Shown here: positions 47,772 through 61,400 of the stretch, one piece after another
Numbering within the stretch: the first letter of the stretch is position 1
Layout: every line of letters begins with the position of its first letter
NCBI GenBank assembly: GCA_900708905.1
Contig: CAADRB010000002.1
Location: 4,703,661-4,767,660, forward strand
From: Hymenolepis diminuta
Lineage: Eukaryota; Platyhelminthes; Cestoda; Cyclophyllidea; Hymenolepididae
Direction of reading: 5' to 3'
Length of the DNA stretch: 64,000 bases
Translations under genes and position numbers: made by a program
Notes under the pieces: generated by a model
Databases searched by the model: none
What the model was told of the DNA's origin: nothing
What the model saw: only the letters and a program-made list of their open reading frames with translations

Positions 47772-50700
47772 CAGAATGCTATTAAAGCAGCACTATTGTG
47801 ACACAGAAAACGCTACATCGACTAAGAAAATGGCAAATTAATATTGAAATTTAAGGTAAATTCTTATAATTCATAAACTTTCTATTGTTAATTGGAAAGA
47901 AACTGCTATGATTTAATCGTCTTTCCAGATGAAATAAAAGTGAACTTTGTTTTAATGATTCAATAAAATGTTCAGAGTCTTCCACTATTGGGTTTCTGCA
48001 TTTTTTCGGATGCTAGTAAAAGATCCGCTTCATTAAATAATGTTTTTGCTGACAACCTGGAATTAATGCACTTTCCTTTATCTAACTACTTCATAACCTA
48101 TCGTTTTCTTGCTGACAGCCAACGAAAGGATGGAACACTTTCGATCCTCAGATCTTACTAATGTGAATAATTCTATAAAATACTGGAAACTATCCATCCA
48201 AATTTTGCTTAAATAAAAATATCAAGCGAATTCTGTAGATCTGGATAAAGGGCACTTCTATTTATGATAAATGAAGACGCTGTGCTTATTATCCTTAACT
48301 CATTTTGGAGTATTTGCCGACTATATTAATATTATATTGACTTTATTAATTATATTGTTTAACTTCATTTATAAATTAGATGATAAATAATTATAATTAA
48401 TAATTATTATCCGAAGTCTGTGATGATATTTGAACCGGGAGTTCAAGTCAACAAAGATAAGTTGATCAAACTAGATTTAAATTTACTTGCAAGTTCTGCC
48501 GAAAAAAGATTGTTATTTTTGACCAAATACTATCATTTTTAGTCAAATTAATAAACGGGGAGATTATTATTCATAAAGATAAACAAATTTACAATAATAT
48601 TATTTTGCAAATTGATTCAGAAGTCCATTCAGCAATTTATTTAAATTAGCATATTTCTTCGATTGCTAGGTTACTATACCAAAAAGTGCGTTAAGATGAA
48701 TAATAATGATGAGGTTTCGTTAGATGTACAATCCATTTTGTTATTTGCCTGTCAAAATGGAAATAGTAAGTGATGCTGAGGCTAAGTGTAATCAATTTGA
48801 GCACGATTTGTTTTGAACAATAAAGGTGAATTCGATCACAAGTCGGTCTGTTAAATCATTCACATTTTGATATATTGAAAATCGACAGGAAAATGACAGT
48901 GAAATGTAACGGCTGAAGAAAACTGATTAACTTTAGCATTGAGAGGACGAAACACATCAGTCTTGTTAATATGCAGGTGTCACGGTCCCCTACCCTCATT
49001 GAAGTTGATGGGGTTATGACAGGAGCAGATAATGTGTGGAATTGAAAGTGTCACCGTCTTAATTGATAGTGTGTTCTCCGCCGATTCTTAACATTCATCC
49101 CATTCCTACATTATTTGTCTTCATCCTTCCACTTCCACTATCATCAGTCAGTCTTATCTTTCATCTTATTATCCGGGTCTAGCAGGATTTTGAAACCAGG
49201 TTGACTACTGGTTTCATCTTACACAAAGATTTGACAAGTTGTCAACAAAGGTTACAATCCTTAAGCTAAGTAATATTTTTCTGTGTCCAATTCCCGCTGT
49301 CTTCGCTATCTCAAAACGTATATGCACAAAGAAAATGCTGAGGGGACCTTGCTTCGGAGCATCTTATTCAAGACAAAATTTAGGAAATAGGAGCTAACTG
49401 GCCTTTATTAATACCATGACTTGCTACAATTAAGTTAGCGATGATCCTGTCCTATTCAAGACAGGTATTCACACATAACTATTGAATCAGGCAACTAATA
49501 ATAACATGGTAATAATAAATATTATAAACATTTTCATCTTAATAATACTTTCAATTTTCTGCAATAATTACAATTAAAGCACTTTATTTTAGTCTTCGAA
49601 TAAATTTTCACCAAAAATAATAAAGGTATTCGAATACTGCTAAAATTTAAAACTCACGAATAGTAAAAACCGCGTACATCGAACACTGAGTGTGTTTCAT
49701 GTTATATGCTTTACCTATTCTATCATCACCTCTTAAAATGGTCAACTTCAGGTGAATCCTAAACTGTGATTAATGGCAATGCAACTCATTACAAATAATA
49801 ACCTCAATTTCGCAGTTTATTCTGGATCATTCAGTCTAGTGAACATCGTACTGTTGACAATATTGGATTAATTAATTTATGGGAAGGATTGTTCTTTATT
49901 CATCATTCAATAATATTAATTCTCGTAGGAGGATGAGTAGAAGTGACTGATACCACGATTAGTTGTATTTGAGCCCTTCGTTCCAGAAAGTTTATTCATT
50001 AATCCAATAAGTGAACTGATCAAATTGAGGCTGTCAATGCAATATCGGGGGATCGCGAGGTTCTTACCTATCAGTTAATATTCTATGATGGATATACAAA
50101 CCCAAATGGTAGATTCTGATATCTACAATTTTAGCGAAATGCAAATTTCATGATCGTATGTATTCTAAGACGCCTTCTTTCCGCCAAAGATGATTGGTGG
50201 AAAGCCCTTTTGGGAATATAATTAAAATATATTATTTACTAAATGTGTTGCATTAGTGGTATCCGGTTTAGTAAAGAACAAGCTGTAATATCTTTCAGTT
50301 GCATATCTAGTGAGATTAAGTAACCGAATTTCTGAAGTGGCCAAGTAAGTTATGTAGAATTAAAAGTTGAACTATTTGTATAAGCTAGCACATAGAAAAT
50401 GAATATGTTGTAAGTTATGGAAGTATTAATGTCCTTGTAGGCGTTTACCGATAGAACAATGACTTACTGAAAGTTTATAGTATGGTTTAATCATAAACTA
50501 CCTGGTTGTGCGTTTACATTTCTTTATACTAGTAAATATAAAAGGCAAGTACGACACTTCAGAATTTAAATAAATGATAGGTACTATTAAATCAGCTTCT
50601 AAAGAGAATGAAAAACTGTTGATTTAGTATACAAGGAATGAAAATTATTTCAAATGCCCCAGTTAAAAACTTGATTTCCACCTTCAAAAACATTTCTAAA

Positions 50701-51163
50701 ATTTCTGTTCATCTAAAATTGGAAATTTTATTTCATTTTGAAATAATATCAGTAAAAGTTTCCCAATATTTAGAGTTGTGAAGTAATTGAACGACTAACT
50801 TAAGCTTAATCAAAACGCTCGTGGTCTTGCCTGATTCGTTGAGATATTACTGACTTATGGAACGAGAGAGAATTAGAATTGCGTTGATGGTTGAAAATTG
50901 GTAAATAAAAGCATTTATATATCCAGACGATTCGCAAACAGTCCAGACAACCCAGTTGGAAATTAATTAGGTCAAACGAGAGTGGGAGGCCTAAAGGTGA
51001 CAAAATGGCTAGTGAGATCAAATGCTTCTTCCCCCCTTCACAACTTCATTCAATTTGGACAGTTAATGCAAATCAACGAGGCAGTTTCGAGACCCCAAAT
51101 AGGCTGAGTCATCGACAATTTAACGAAGAAACCATTTTTATCAATAATTGGGGTGCCTCCCGA

Positions 51164-51191
51164 CCATGTCCTAGCGGTTTTATGGACATGG
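51164..51191. other. Perfect 8-bp hairpin in a G+C rich island
   Basis: CCATGTCC and GGACATGG surround a 12-nt loop. It lies inside an 89-codon open frame (51005-51274) whose ATG has a good context (ACAAAATGG) but whose protein is not recognisable. Confidence 0.45.
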
Positions 51192-51379
51192 CGGCTTGTC
51201 CACACATTACGTTAGACAAAGGGTTATTAGCTCTCGATGTTGAAGTCTGGCTGCACGATGCACACCCCTCTTAATTAACAATAATCCGGGGTGGAAAATT
51301 CAAAAATGAAAATTGCAACGTACAATTTAAATGTGTTAAGTCAGTCTGATCAAACTAAGATAAAGAAATGCATATTCCC

Positions 51380-51500
51380 CGTTGCGCAGCGGTTAACGTG
51401 CTCACTTATCACTTATTATCAAGTCAGAGGTCACAGCTTCATCAAGGCACATAGAGTGGATAGAGTAATCGATCACACTGGTTAAGTCTGGCTGATAAAG
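51380..51500 (+). repeat. tRNA-derived SINE relic, copy C
   Basis: Best preserved head of the three: GTTGCGCAGCGGTTAACGTG followed by CTCACTTATC, then AAGTCAGAGGTCAC, then the body block AGTGGATAGAGTAATCG and CACACTGGTTAAGTCTGGC. Block order equals copies A and B. The B box (CAGCTTCATCAAG) is decayed, so it is unlikely to be transcribed. Confidence 0.6.
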
Positions 51501-51813
51501 GAGGGAGTGGCCAAATTTGAGGCCTCATAATGCCACTCATCGCAAGATAAATGCAAGTTTTCTAACTGGGATCAGAAATTAAGTCGCTCAGTTATGGCAA
51601 AATATTAATCAGCGATCAACTATCTTAAGCCAGAGCGGAAATAATTCGAAAACTACTACTTGGGTATCTTTAGCTGCGTCCATTTCGATAAACTAATGAT
51701 TTGTAACAAATTACTCTGCTTAAAGTATGTGTAAGTAAGTATCTAAGATGAGAACGAGTACAAATTTCTTAGTGAATGAAATTTGTTATTTCTGGACCGC
51801 TTGTTTGTATTAG

Positions 51814-52055
51814 ATAATATATTGGGGAAACTTCGATCACAGTTAAGTGCATCAGTGAAGTCACCTTATGATCTCACCCTTATTTTTAATAGTGACACCG
51901 ACAACTGTCTTCTTTTTGATGATGACCCGGAAAATAGAATAGATACCTATCCGGTTGTCTCTGAAAGAAAGTTACCAACGGAAATACGTTTTAAATTAAA
52001 GCGAATTTATATTTTCAATAACACCTCTCTGTGTATGATAAATCCGAAGCCCTGA
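51814..52055 (+). CDS. Candidate 3'-terminal exon, product unknown
   Basis: After an acceptor-like TTGTTTGTATTAG, 79 codons run to TGA at 52053-52055, and AATAAA follows at 52171-52176. The peptide (for example SPYDLTLIFNSDTDNCLLF, then PENRIDTYPVVSERKLP) has a mixed, protein-like composition unlike the K/N/I-rich noise around it. No family is recognised and no upstream exon was found. Confidence 0.22.
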
Positions 52056-55000
52056 TATCCAATCTCAGATAGATATTAACAAAATTTAGTTAACGACCTT
52101 CAAATAATTCACTTAAACAATTAGATAAACAATATAAACAGAAAGTTGATTGAGAACATAACACATAAATAATAAAAATGCTATTTTCTGGAGGGAAAAT
52201 ATTTAACAGAATACATTTTCTCACATTATATAATATTTTACCCTTGAAATTATGATATCTCAACTCTGAGACTGAGTTGATCTTCTAAACTGGTGCCATA
52301 GTCAGCTAAATCGAGGTAAACCTGCAGTCATACACCTGCGGCGATAAGGAATTACGAGTTCTAAAATCGTAGAACTCAGGAGATGGCAGTGTAAGGCTGA
52401 AAATAGCAACATGATCATTAGCCTAACATTGTATAAGGACTTTCTATTGAACAAAAATGAATTCGTCTCAATTTTTTGTCCAATAATTCGGGGGTGGGGA
52501 GGGAGAGTTTTCTTTTTCAATCATCAAACAATCTTGCCCTTGTAAATTACTTGGTATATCTTTTAATATGTGGACTAGACTTCAGATAAGTTAGTGTCGA
52601 TAATGGGGATCCATTGTCCAATGAAAAATCTTTAGAGTATCTTTCTCCATTATTATAAGATGCTTTGAATACATTTTCCGCCTAGGCTTAAAATTTTAAA
52701 GAACTTAGGAAAATAAATTAAATACTTTTAACTCTTTTACATTTTGCATTCCATTGTAATCCAAAAATGTGATCCATGTCTTAGAGAATTCGGCTATTCG
52801 GCTTTTGGAAGTCTTTCTGACTAAGAATGCATGTGAAATCTCCTCGGCTACTCAATAGTTAATGTTAAATGTTAACGCAGAAAGTTCCAACACAGCAGAA
52901 AAATAGAGACTTGTGAAAAAAATCTTTTTTGGAAATGTGAATGGCTTGGGGAGATACATTTTTGTTTGAAATATTATTTTTCTTTTCGATTGAGGCCCTT
53001 CGAACAGTGTTAGAATCATTGCTAATATGATAAAGTACCAGTAATTCAGAAGATAGAGTCGAGAAGTTATTAAACAGTAATGAATAAAAATAGAGAGAAA
53101 GGGAGAACGTGAGGATCGAGCGTCTGCACCCCTACCCATGTTGTTGGACTTAACAAGCAAAAATCGGGGTTATCGGTATTCTTCAACTGAGATGTTTGAA
53201 AACACTTCAAGCAAATGTATACATGATTTTCACCGAAACGAACAAATTAATATTACTCAAAAAATTTTAAGGAATACTTGGGGGATCCTTCAAGATAGAC
53301 AGACATTTCTATGCAAGGTCGAGTCAACATTTATTTTAACTGTTTTAACTGTTGAAAAGACGTTGACATCAATTTGACTTGCCAGTTAGTTGAAAACTCA
53401 CGTCAACAAAACCCTACTGGTTTGACGGGCTAGGCATCACAAAAATACGACGAAGTTCCATCCTTGTAGGGTCAAAGTAATAAAAAACGTAGGTAATACT
53501 CCACAAACAAGCTCTTAGAAGTTTAACTAGCTGCTGAGAAGTACAACGAGCCTCTAACAGAGTCCTCTAGTATAAATTGCTTCCAAAAATTGGCCAGGCT
53601 ACGTCCAAAGTAATGAGAACATGAGATATATGGTGGGTAGAGAGAAGTATTGAAGATGCTTAGCAATTGTGAGTGCAATTACTGCTACGTTTAACGAATT
53701 TTGATTACAGATTGGCTGGGATGCCTCTGCCGTATGTCTGGGTTGCACGATACGCAATCTGTAGCACGACAGCACTTTCCAGAATGTTCTCTCTAGCATG
53801 GGATCCTTTTGGACTGTCTTGATAGCTAATTCCACTCCACAAAAATATACTGTAAACAGTTCAATTACGTGACATCTTAAATACAAGAAGGAAAGGATCG
53901 ATGAGGACATCGACCAGAAATAATGCAACCTCGTGGTCAGTTTAATATTTGCTAATTTATTTAAACAACGTAAACAAAGCCCCATGTCCTCTGAGATCTA
54001 GGCTATTGAATATCGAAGATATGTTGCGCAAAATGAATTAACACAAGGAAATTGACACAAACAGTTATAATCAGAAATTCCACGTAGGGGGATATGGTGC
54101 TAAAATTCGGTAAATCGCACTTAAACCATTTATGTCGATAACGCAACTAAGGCTTCGTAAGTAACATGTTTCGGATTTATAACTGAAGGGAAGAAAATCG
54201 GTATAATAGTACCAAGTAGGTAATGAAATCAGGATATCAAGATGCTTAATTTAATTGAATTCGGGAGCATTGAATCATCAATATTTTCATTAGTTGAAGA
54301 GTTCACATTGGGATGTCACAAAGTTCAAACTTCATCAACAGATAGATGCATGAGAACATTTATCTTCGCAATATTTTGAACTTGTAGACCGGTTGATTTA
54401 ATTTCGGTCATGCCACCTCCATTCATTTGCATTTTTACGTCCGAGAGTTAGTAATGAGACTCTCAATGATATATTTAACAAGCCCGGCTCACGCAAGGTG
54501 AACCATCTATACTAAATGTCACCACCACTTTGTTCTTTAAAGTTAGAAACTATGATGGTTTTTGTGCATAGTAAGTCATAACATCTTTATCCTTATTGCA
54601 AGCGAAATTGAAATGGGAGGGCTTCAACTACATATCCAAGTGACGAAATCCTTCATCCTACAGCGGAATGGTATATAGAATTATCTGTAGACAATGGCCG
54701 CGAAATGTAAAGTTTCTGCATGAAGAAATATCAGCAAGATAAGATATATCGGATGAGATGTTAAATTAAGACAATAGACAATCAGTTCACCATGCAATTC
54801 AAATGAATAGGACTATTGTGATCCTGTGACTTTTAGTGCTTTCAATACCCCTTCTATTACTTTTCCGACGTTTTCAGATAATATATAATGAATTTTTACA
54901 ACCTTTGATAGTAGCAGTTATAAAAAATGTACCCATTTCTATATACAGATGCAATTAAAATAAACCAAGGGCTAAATTTATGATCTATAGTGTTTTATTA

Positions 55001-58000
55001 AATATTTAGTTTCCCATATATGGCTTAACCGAGCAATATAAAGAGGCGTGGTCATTCCAGTTTACGAAAATTTTCTTAATAATTAAAATAATAAAACGAT
55101 TGATTGAACGGATTACGGATTGTGATTCATCCAATTGTTATACTGAATGTGCCTGCCAATCAAACCGATTAATGAAAACTGAGGAAAAACCTGTTTCATA
55201 TTTTGGCGCCTTATGCCAATAAGGCGTATTAAAGTTCGAATAAAGGTGACAGCCTGACACTACTTCATTCATTATAAAGGGCAGATATAAAATATTTATA
55301 AATTAGATTATCTGCGCTAATCAACCCACAATACAAATTAGTTTTATTATCACCTGTTTGTGGACATGTGTACATTCCACTGAACAACTTGAATGATAGA
55401 TCTGGCACAGCGACTGGTGTTTAATGTTTTAAACTTAATTGGGTTGGAAATAAAGGTACCACAGACCATAGAGAGACACAAAGAAGGGAAAAGACCTGTC
55501 ATACTAACAAGAAAAGTGATAAGAATTTCATTTAAAAAATCTCAAAATCCCAGATTTGTATTGTCATGGAATGAGCAATTCCCATATGTGGTCATTAAAT
55601 CGTTCACCATATTGTCAGTATGCGAATGCACTGTGCTCACCACAACTTGATGGTCTTTCAGGACGTTAAGGTGTATTAGTCCCGCGGTGTCTTGATCTTT
55701 GACATAAATAAATATGAAGACAAATTTTATTCATATTTAGCCTTTGTGGAGTTAGCAAAGTTTCTTGGAGTAACTGCTTTTTCTCTTATCTCTGCAGAGA
55801 TTTGGGTCAATCGTAGCCAGTGTCACTCATGGTTATGAGAGAAACTAGACATCTTAGCATTACAACAGTGAGAAAGCCATAATTAATTAAAGTAAGGTCA
55901 GCATAGACCTGACTATTTTTATCTATTAGTTAAAATTATGCCGGCGAAAATGAACAACCACTCGAGATGATGAGATACATCAGTTCAGCAAGAAAGAAGC
56001 ATTGCAACTCCTCAGTTTAATTGCTTCTTAAACGTAGAGCAAAGTTATGGATAGGATGCATATGCTAAGTTGTCCTGAAATCAATAAGTTTCTCTTTTCC
56101 GCAAACATTTAAATCTCCATCTGCTTTTGCAACCTCATGAAGTCATTCGTACTCTATTTCATTTTACTTTTAATTTAAAATCTTCGTTTTGCAGGTTTCT
56201 CAGAATTCGGTCTCATTTAGGCGATATTGCTAAAATTAACCCAATATATAACCTTGGCTGTTTTAAATCAATACTTAATGCGAATTTTGACAGTAAAAAG
56301 GTTCATAGTATATTGACATGATGGTCCCATAAGAAATTTCCCTACAGTTGTCTGTTTATTAGTCAGTGGAGTTCCAACTTGCATTAACTAAACTAGGAAG
56401 GGGGCTAAAAAATAAAGTGAGGAAATATAACCATTCAGTGCTTCTTTTGAGAGACTTCAGCCATCAAGTTAAATAACTTCGCGTCGTTGTTTTACCTTTT
56501 ACTCATATAAGTTTAGTTTAGAACCGATGGACTTTCATTCCTCGATGATAACTAGCTAAAGGAGAACAGATGGTATTGACAGTTAGTGGCGCTAATTCAG
56601 ATCAGAATGAATCTCTTCATTTGTAACGTATCTCTTTGTAAATGAGCAAAAACACTGGGGATAAGGGTCATCAAGGCACTGAGGTGGCGTCTGAAATCGA
56701 GGCCAAGATGATTCCGGAAAAAGAATCGAGCAAAATTTGTCGCGGTTTTTATTCATTTGGCCCAGACTCTGAGAGAAAGAAAAAAGTAATTAGCATAATT
56801 CAAGGTTAGATCTAGGGAACTCAGTGGCAAAGCAGATAGAAATAGGAGTGCGGATGACGTCTTTCTTTTATTTTCTATCAATCAGTTGATTGCGCTAGTG
56901 CAAAGAACAAATATGCTAATTAATTTAGATCACCTTACGTGACTTCATGTTAATAGTTCCTTCTGAGCTTTTAAGTTTCAATCACTGCAATAAAGAGTCT
57001 TGCAAGATACTGCAATTTTCTATCTTACTGTGCTCTCAACTGAAGATGCGTCTTAATTGAAATATTTTTTACGGCAATACTGGCATAATATTTCTATAAA
57101 TAATTCTTTATGGATAACGAATATGGAAAATTACTATTTAAAATGAGATTTCTACAAAGTGTTATCAGAGACTAAAGACCGCGCTTATATTACTGAACCA
57201 ATCAAAGTAAAATTAGAATTCATACGATATACTACTGAGATATCCACCTCTGAAAACAGCAGCTTCGTCGTAAAATCTTTTACGGTTGGGCGAATAGCCA
57301 GTCCCATCCTTTCACAATTTTTGCTTCTCTTAATTGGGTTGAGTCAACCAGTATTAATAGGAATTCAATAGTTATGGTATTTCACATTTACACTATATTT
57401 TCCAATACAGCCTCCATTAACATATGAAATAATTTTCTATATCACCCATTTTGTTTAAATATTTTTCACAATTAAAGATGTTAATTTTTTGCATGGCAAA
57501 AAAGTTAGTCGATAAGTACTCGAATCTAAAAATAAAATTTAAATCAAAGTAAATTACAAAAATATGGGCGCCCCCAGATACTTTGTGCACTCTGATCATG
57601 AACCTACCTGTTTTCCCTTGGGTTTTTGCGTTTAGGGTCTTTTATTTGTTGCATCCAATGGGCTATAGTGAATATTAATCTCATTAAAATCTACCAATAC
57701 CCAAGGAGGAGAGAATAAATAAAGGAAAAGTACTGCATTCATTTCAGGTGCTCACTATCATATTTAAAACATAAGCCTGATTTCCATTTTTTCATATTTT
57801 TTACAATATTTGCATAGATAAAAATAGCATAATTAGTTAAATTTGATCTATCACTTTATAGTAACTTTCATAAAGTTATCATCAGAGCATTGAATTAAGT
57901 AGTATTTTTAAGTTAGCCGCTTACGATAGCGGCAATATAGCAATTGTAAATTGTATTCTTGAGATTTAAAATGTTCGATTAATATAGCGATACATACTCA

Positions 58001-58164
58001 TACTTGAAGACTAAGGAAATTCAGAGAGATTGAAGGATAACTCTCTATGCATTTCCAGAATTACCTTTTATTCGCATTCCCCACGATAATACCTCAGTTT
58101 TTCCGCCCACCAAGTTGGAGCGACCTCATTTATGTCCCTATGACGCATAATCCCTGTCTGACAT

Positions 58165-58495
58165 GTCTAAACGCGTCCATCGATTTCCCCTCTTTTCTAT
58201 AGCCGCCTCGCTTCACATAAAAAGGCACATCTGCGCTCATGCTCTGGCGTGGCCTTACCCAAGTGACTCATATAAAGCTATCTTTGTTTTCCACACAAGA
58301 GCAACGCACGCTGGTCAATTGCGGGCTCCTACGCTTCCTGCTCATCTCCTCTCTTCCTCAACACTCTCCCCTCTCTTTCTCTCTCGGTCACTTGAATCAA
58401 TACTCGCTGTGGCTTCTTTGAATGTATTTTTGGTCTAATCAACTCTTGGTGTTCTGCTTCACAATTGTTGTTATCTTAACTCCAATAAGATCTTT
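58165..58495 (+). repeat. TATA-containing repeat unit, copy 1 (possible Sm-class RNA gene)
   Basis: About 330 bp related to 63281-63665 over the whole length. It contains TATAAAG at 58271-58277 and a long CT-rich tract. A 33-nt block (58426-58458) is identical in both copies. That block starts with ATTTTTGG, an Sm-type site, and runs into a stem-loop at 58436-58473 (TAATCAAC with GTTGTTA, TTGGTG with CACAA). No product is recognised. Confidence 0.6.
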
Positions 58496-61400
58496 CGCTT
58501 ATCTACAGATATTCAAATGCGTTTCTAGCTGCTATCTTAAGAGAGACGAGTAATTTTTAAAATTAACCTGTACCTTTCTTCCGTTTACTGTAATCTCTTT
58601 TAACAAAGTCTAAATCAAATGGGAGTAGATCATTTTAGAATATTTGCAATGAGGCCATACCCCAAACATTGCAGTGGAATATACCTGGTCTTGAATCATT
58701 CATAATGGCCTATAACACATGAATTTCGATTGGTGGGAATATATTGAAATATGCAAATATTACTATCATAAAATTGCCAAACTGTTTCGCAACTTCCAAA
58801 GATCGTTTGGCTTATTCGAGAGGTTACAAATAATTTAGGTGTCTCAATTCTGTTATATTAAGATCCGTCAACCTACTTCATATTATTTTAGATCATTCTG
58901 CTTCCCAATCTTCGAAAGAAAAAAACATTTGATGTGGGAAGAGAGATCAACTTAAAAACGATCGATAAATACTGAACAAGGGAAAATAAAATTAGCTCAA
59001 TGATATCGGTAACGAAAAAGAAAATTTGAATTTTGGAACGCATACTGCTTTTTGGGTAAATATCGTGCATGCATAAGTTGAATGAATGTGGACTCTTCGA
59101 CAATTTTACTTCACCACAGAAAACTTTCCATCCCCTCCCCTGTATCTCCTATTGAACTTACTATTAACCAATTCTATTTGCTTTCCGTAGTGAGAATGGT
59201 TAACTTACTTCGTTCGGTAAAAGTAGAGAAATAATCTTGATGCATTTGTGAAAGTAACGGCAGAGGTAATGAGTTTTTCTTCGCAACTGATAACTACTGA
59301 CTTTCAAAAAACCGTTAGAATTGATCTAAAAACAGTATTTTTCGTAAAAATTTACAAAATTCCCTAATTTAAAGTTGTATTTTCATTTATTTCGTACTTA
59401 TTTAACTTATTAAACTTTACTTGCTAAGTTATTTAAACTTAAGACATCAGCCATTTGAAAACAACTGGAAAATAACAATTTCCTGTACTTTTAAAAATAA
59501 AATATTTTCTAGAGATAATATTTTGAATAGTTTGGTAGTATTTTCCCCCTTTTTTGTAAAATATTTCATTGAATTCGTGAATAAAATGTTATTTTTTAAA
59601 CCGAGGTAAGCTCGAAAACGACTTAAAGCAAGTGTCTTTTAGTTTTATCAGTAAATGTTTAGATTGTTTTTATAAGCACATCAAAGGCAAAACGTGTTTT
59701 TTTCTCATTAAAACAAATAATATAATCGATTTTTGGTTTGATTGTAGAAAATGAATGATCTGAGACTATTGTGTTTCTTGCTACTGCATCACAGATTATT
59801 TTCTAATTCTATACATTTGGTTCTAAGAGATGATTTTATATTTTTCGCATACTTAATAGGATTTAAATAGGAGTCGACCGCTGATTCTATTTTTTAGCAA
59901 ACGAGCAGAATTCCATATAAAATGGATAACATATTTATTTTAAAAAATTTACGAAAATTCGCCTTTTTTGAGAGATTTAAAACGCCACTGACTCGAACTT
60001 CTGAGCATCCTGACTTTCAGATGATAAATGTATACGTTGCTCGCCAACGCACAAAGGAAGCAAAATCTGTCGACTCTCTTATCGTACCTCTAAGGTTCCA
60101 CCAGCCCAGAACTGACAGTTATTGCCTTCACTTCTGAACCCCACTTCCTTATTTCTGTTCTCTTAATTTCTACTTTATAATTAACTCATGAAAAACTATT
60201 GTATTCTGTTAGCTTTTAGAAAGATCACTTGTTTCCTAGTTTGATGTCTTAGTCCAGTTCTATTCGGCGTTTAAATAAAGATTGCCTTCAGCTACTCTGA
60301 TGTAAAATGTAAAATTTCAAATATATAAAATCGCATGAAATTATTAAAAAAAGTTCATTTATTTAGATATTTTATTGAGAATATTATTTGGACAAATTTG
60401 TGTATAGCTTTTAAATTCTGTTGTACTGAATTTAAATGCCAGTGCAAATTTTTGATTACCTGTTCTCATTTATCGGTTATAAATGACTGAATTTCATTTG
60501 TAGTAATTACAAAGTTCGTAAATAAATGCCCTTACATTTTGTTAAGTATCCCATTTGTTTTATTTTTAACGTATATAATTTTGCTCAAACATCGAAATGC
60601 CAGTAGACGGTGTTTCTTTAGAGACTCAGCAACGAGTATGTGGTCTCCGTGTCGTTCAGTTAAAGCGAAAGTTTCCGCACATACCACGATTTGAAGGCAT
60701 GGTTCGGAAATGTGAAAAGCGATCAAAAAATCTTTAAGAGAAGCTAAGAGTCAAAAAATTGTTCCCGCTTTATGTGAAACCACATTTACGTGAGCAAGCA
60801 CCAAAATACCCTGATTTTTTATTGCTATTTTAATAACAGTAAGTGAATAACGCCATGAGTGAACATCCGATGAGCTCAAGTGTCTTGAAATCTTAATTAT
60901 AATCCTTACAAATACAAATTATTAGCATCTGTAATCTCGCTGATATCAAACTGAGGACGATCAAATTTTATGAATAAAACATTTTGAATTCATAAATTGC
61001 ATGTACCTATACTCCCTCCAATCGGTTAGCACGCACACTAGATTAAGGTGTTCCTTTTGATTTTTCTACTTGCCTGATCGGTTATTTATATCTTTACTTT
61101 CCCATTAGTTATTGTACTCATTCTACTGGGTAACTGTTGGTTTCCATTAAAGAAATAGCAGATAGATTTTATCGATCGCCTCTAACGCAAACAAATCATA
61201 AAACCACATCCACAATGCTAATAAAGAGTACTGCCAAAAGATATCTTGATGATGATGAATTTAATCATTTGAAATACATTTTCTTCCTGAATATATTTCT
61301 GATCCCAAAGTAATATAAAATGCCTACTATTTGAAAATTCTCAGTAAGCCACTAAGATGCAACCTTAAGGTTTTCATCTCTCATGATTTTACTGAATACT

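Larger units (their letters stand above)
47772..58164. other. Intergenic upstream of the Kv gene
   Basis: No secure gene. Very A+T rich at 48300-48660, with a near-palindromic A+T stretch at 48382-48411. A G+C richer island at about 50980-51500 holds an open frame, a hairpin and SINE copy C. Open stretches at 51814-52055, 53599-53985 (minus) and 55393-55650 (plus) match no family I recognise. Confidence 0.55.

Noticed and set aside
48382..48411. A+T palindrome-like stretch
   Set aside because: Arises easily in a TAAT-rich low-complexity run; pairing is imperfect unless shifted.
53599..53985. 128-codon minus-strand open frame
   Set aside because: The longest unassigned frame apart from the channel region, but no recognisable domain, mixed hydrophobic noise at both ends and no supporting splice or poly(A) signals.
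58290..58460. Spliced-leader RNA gene
   Set aside because: The Sm-like site and stem-loop fit, but there is no leader exon ending in ATG with a conserved GT donor, and GT near the expected place differs between the copies.
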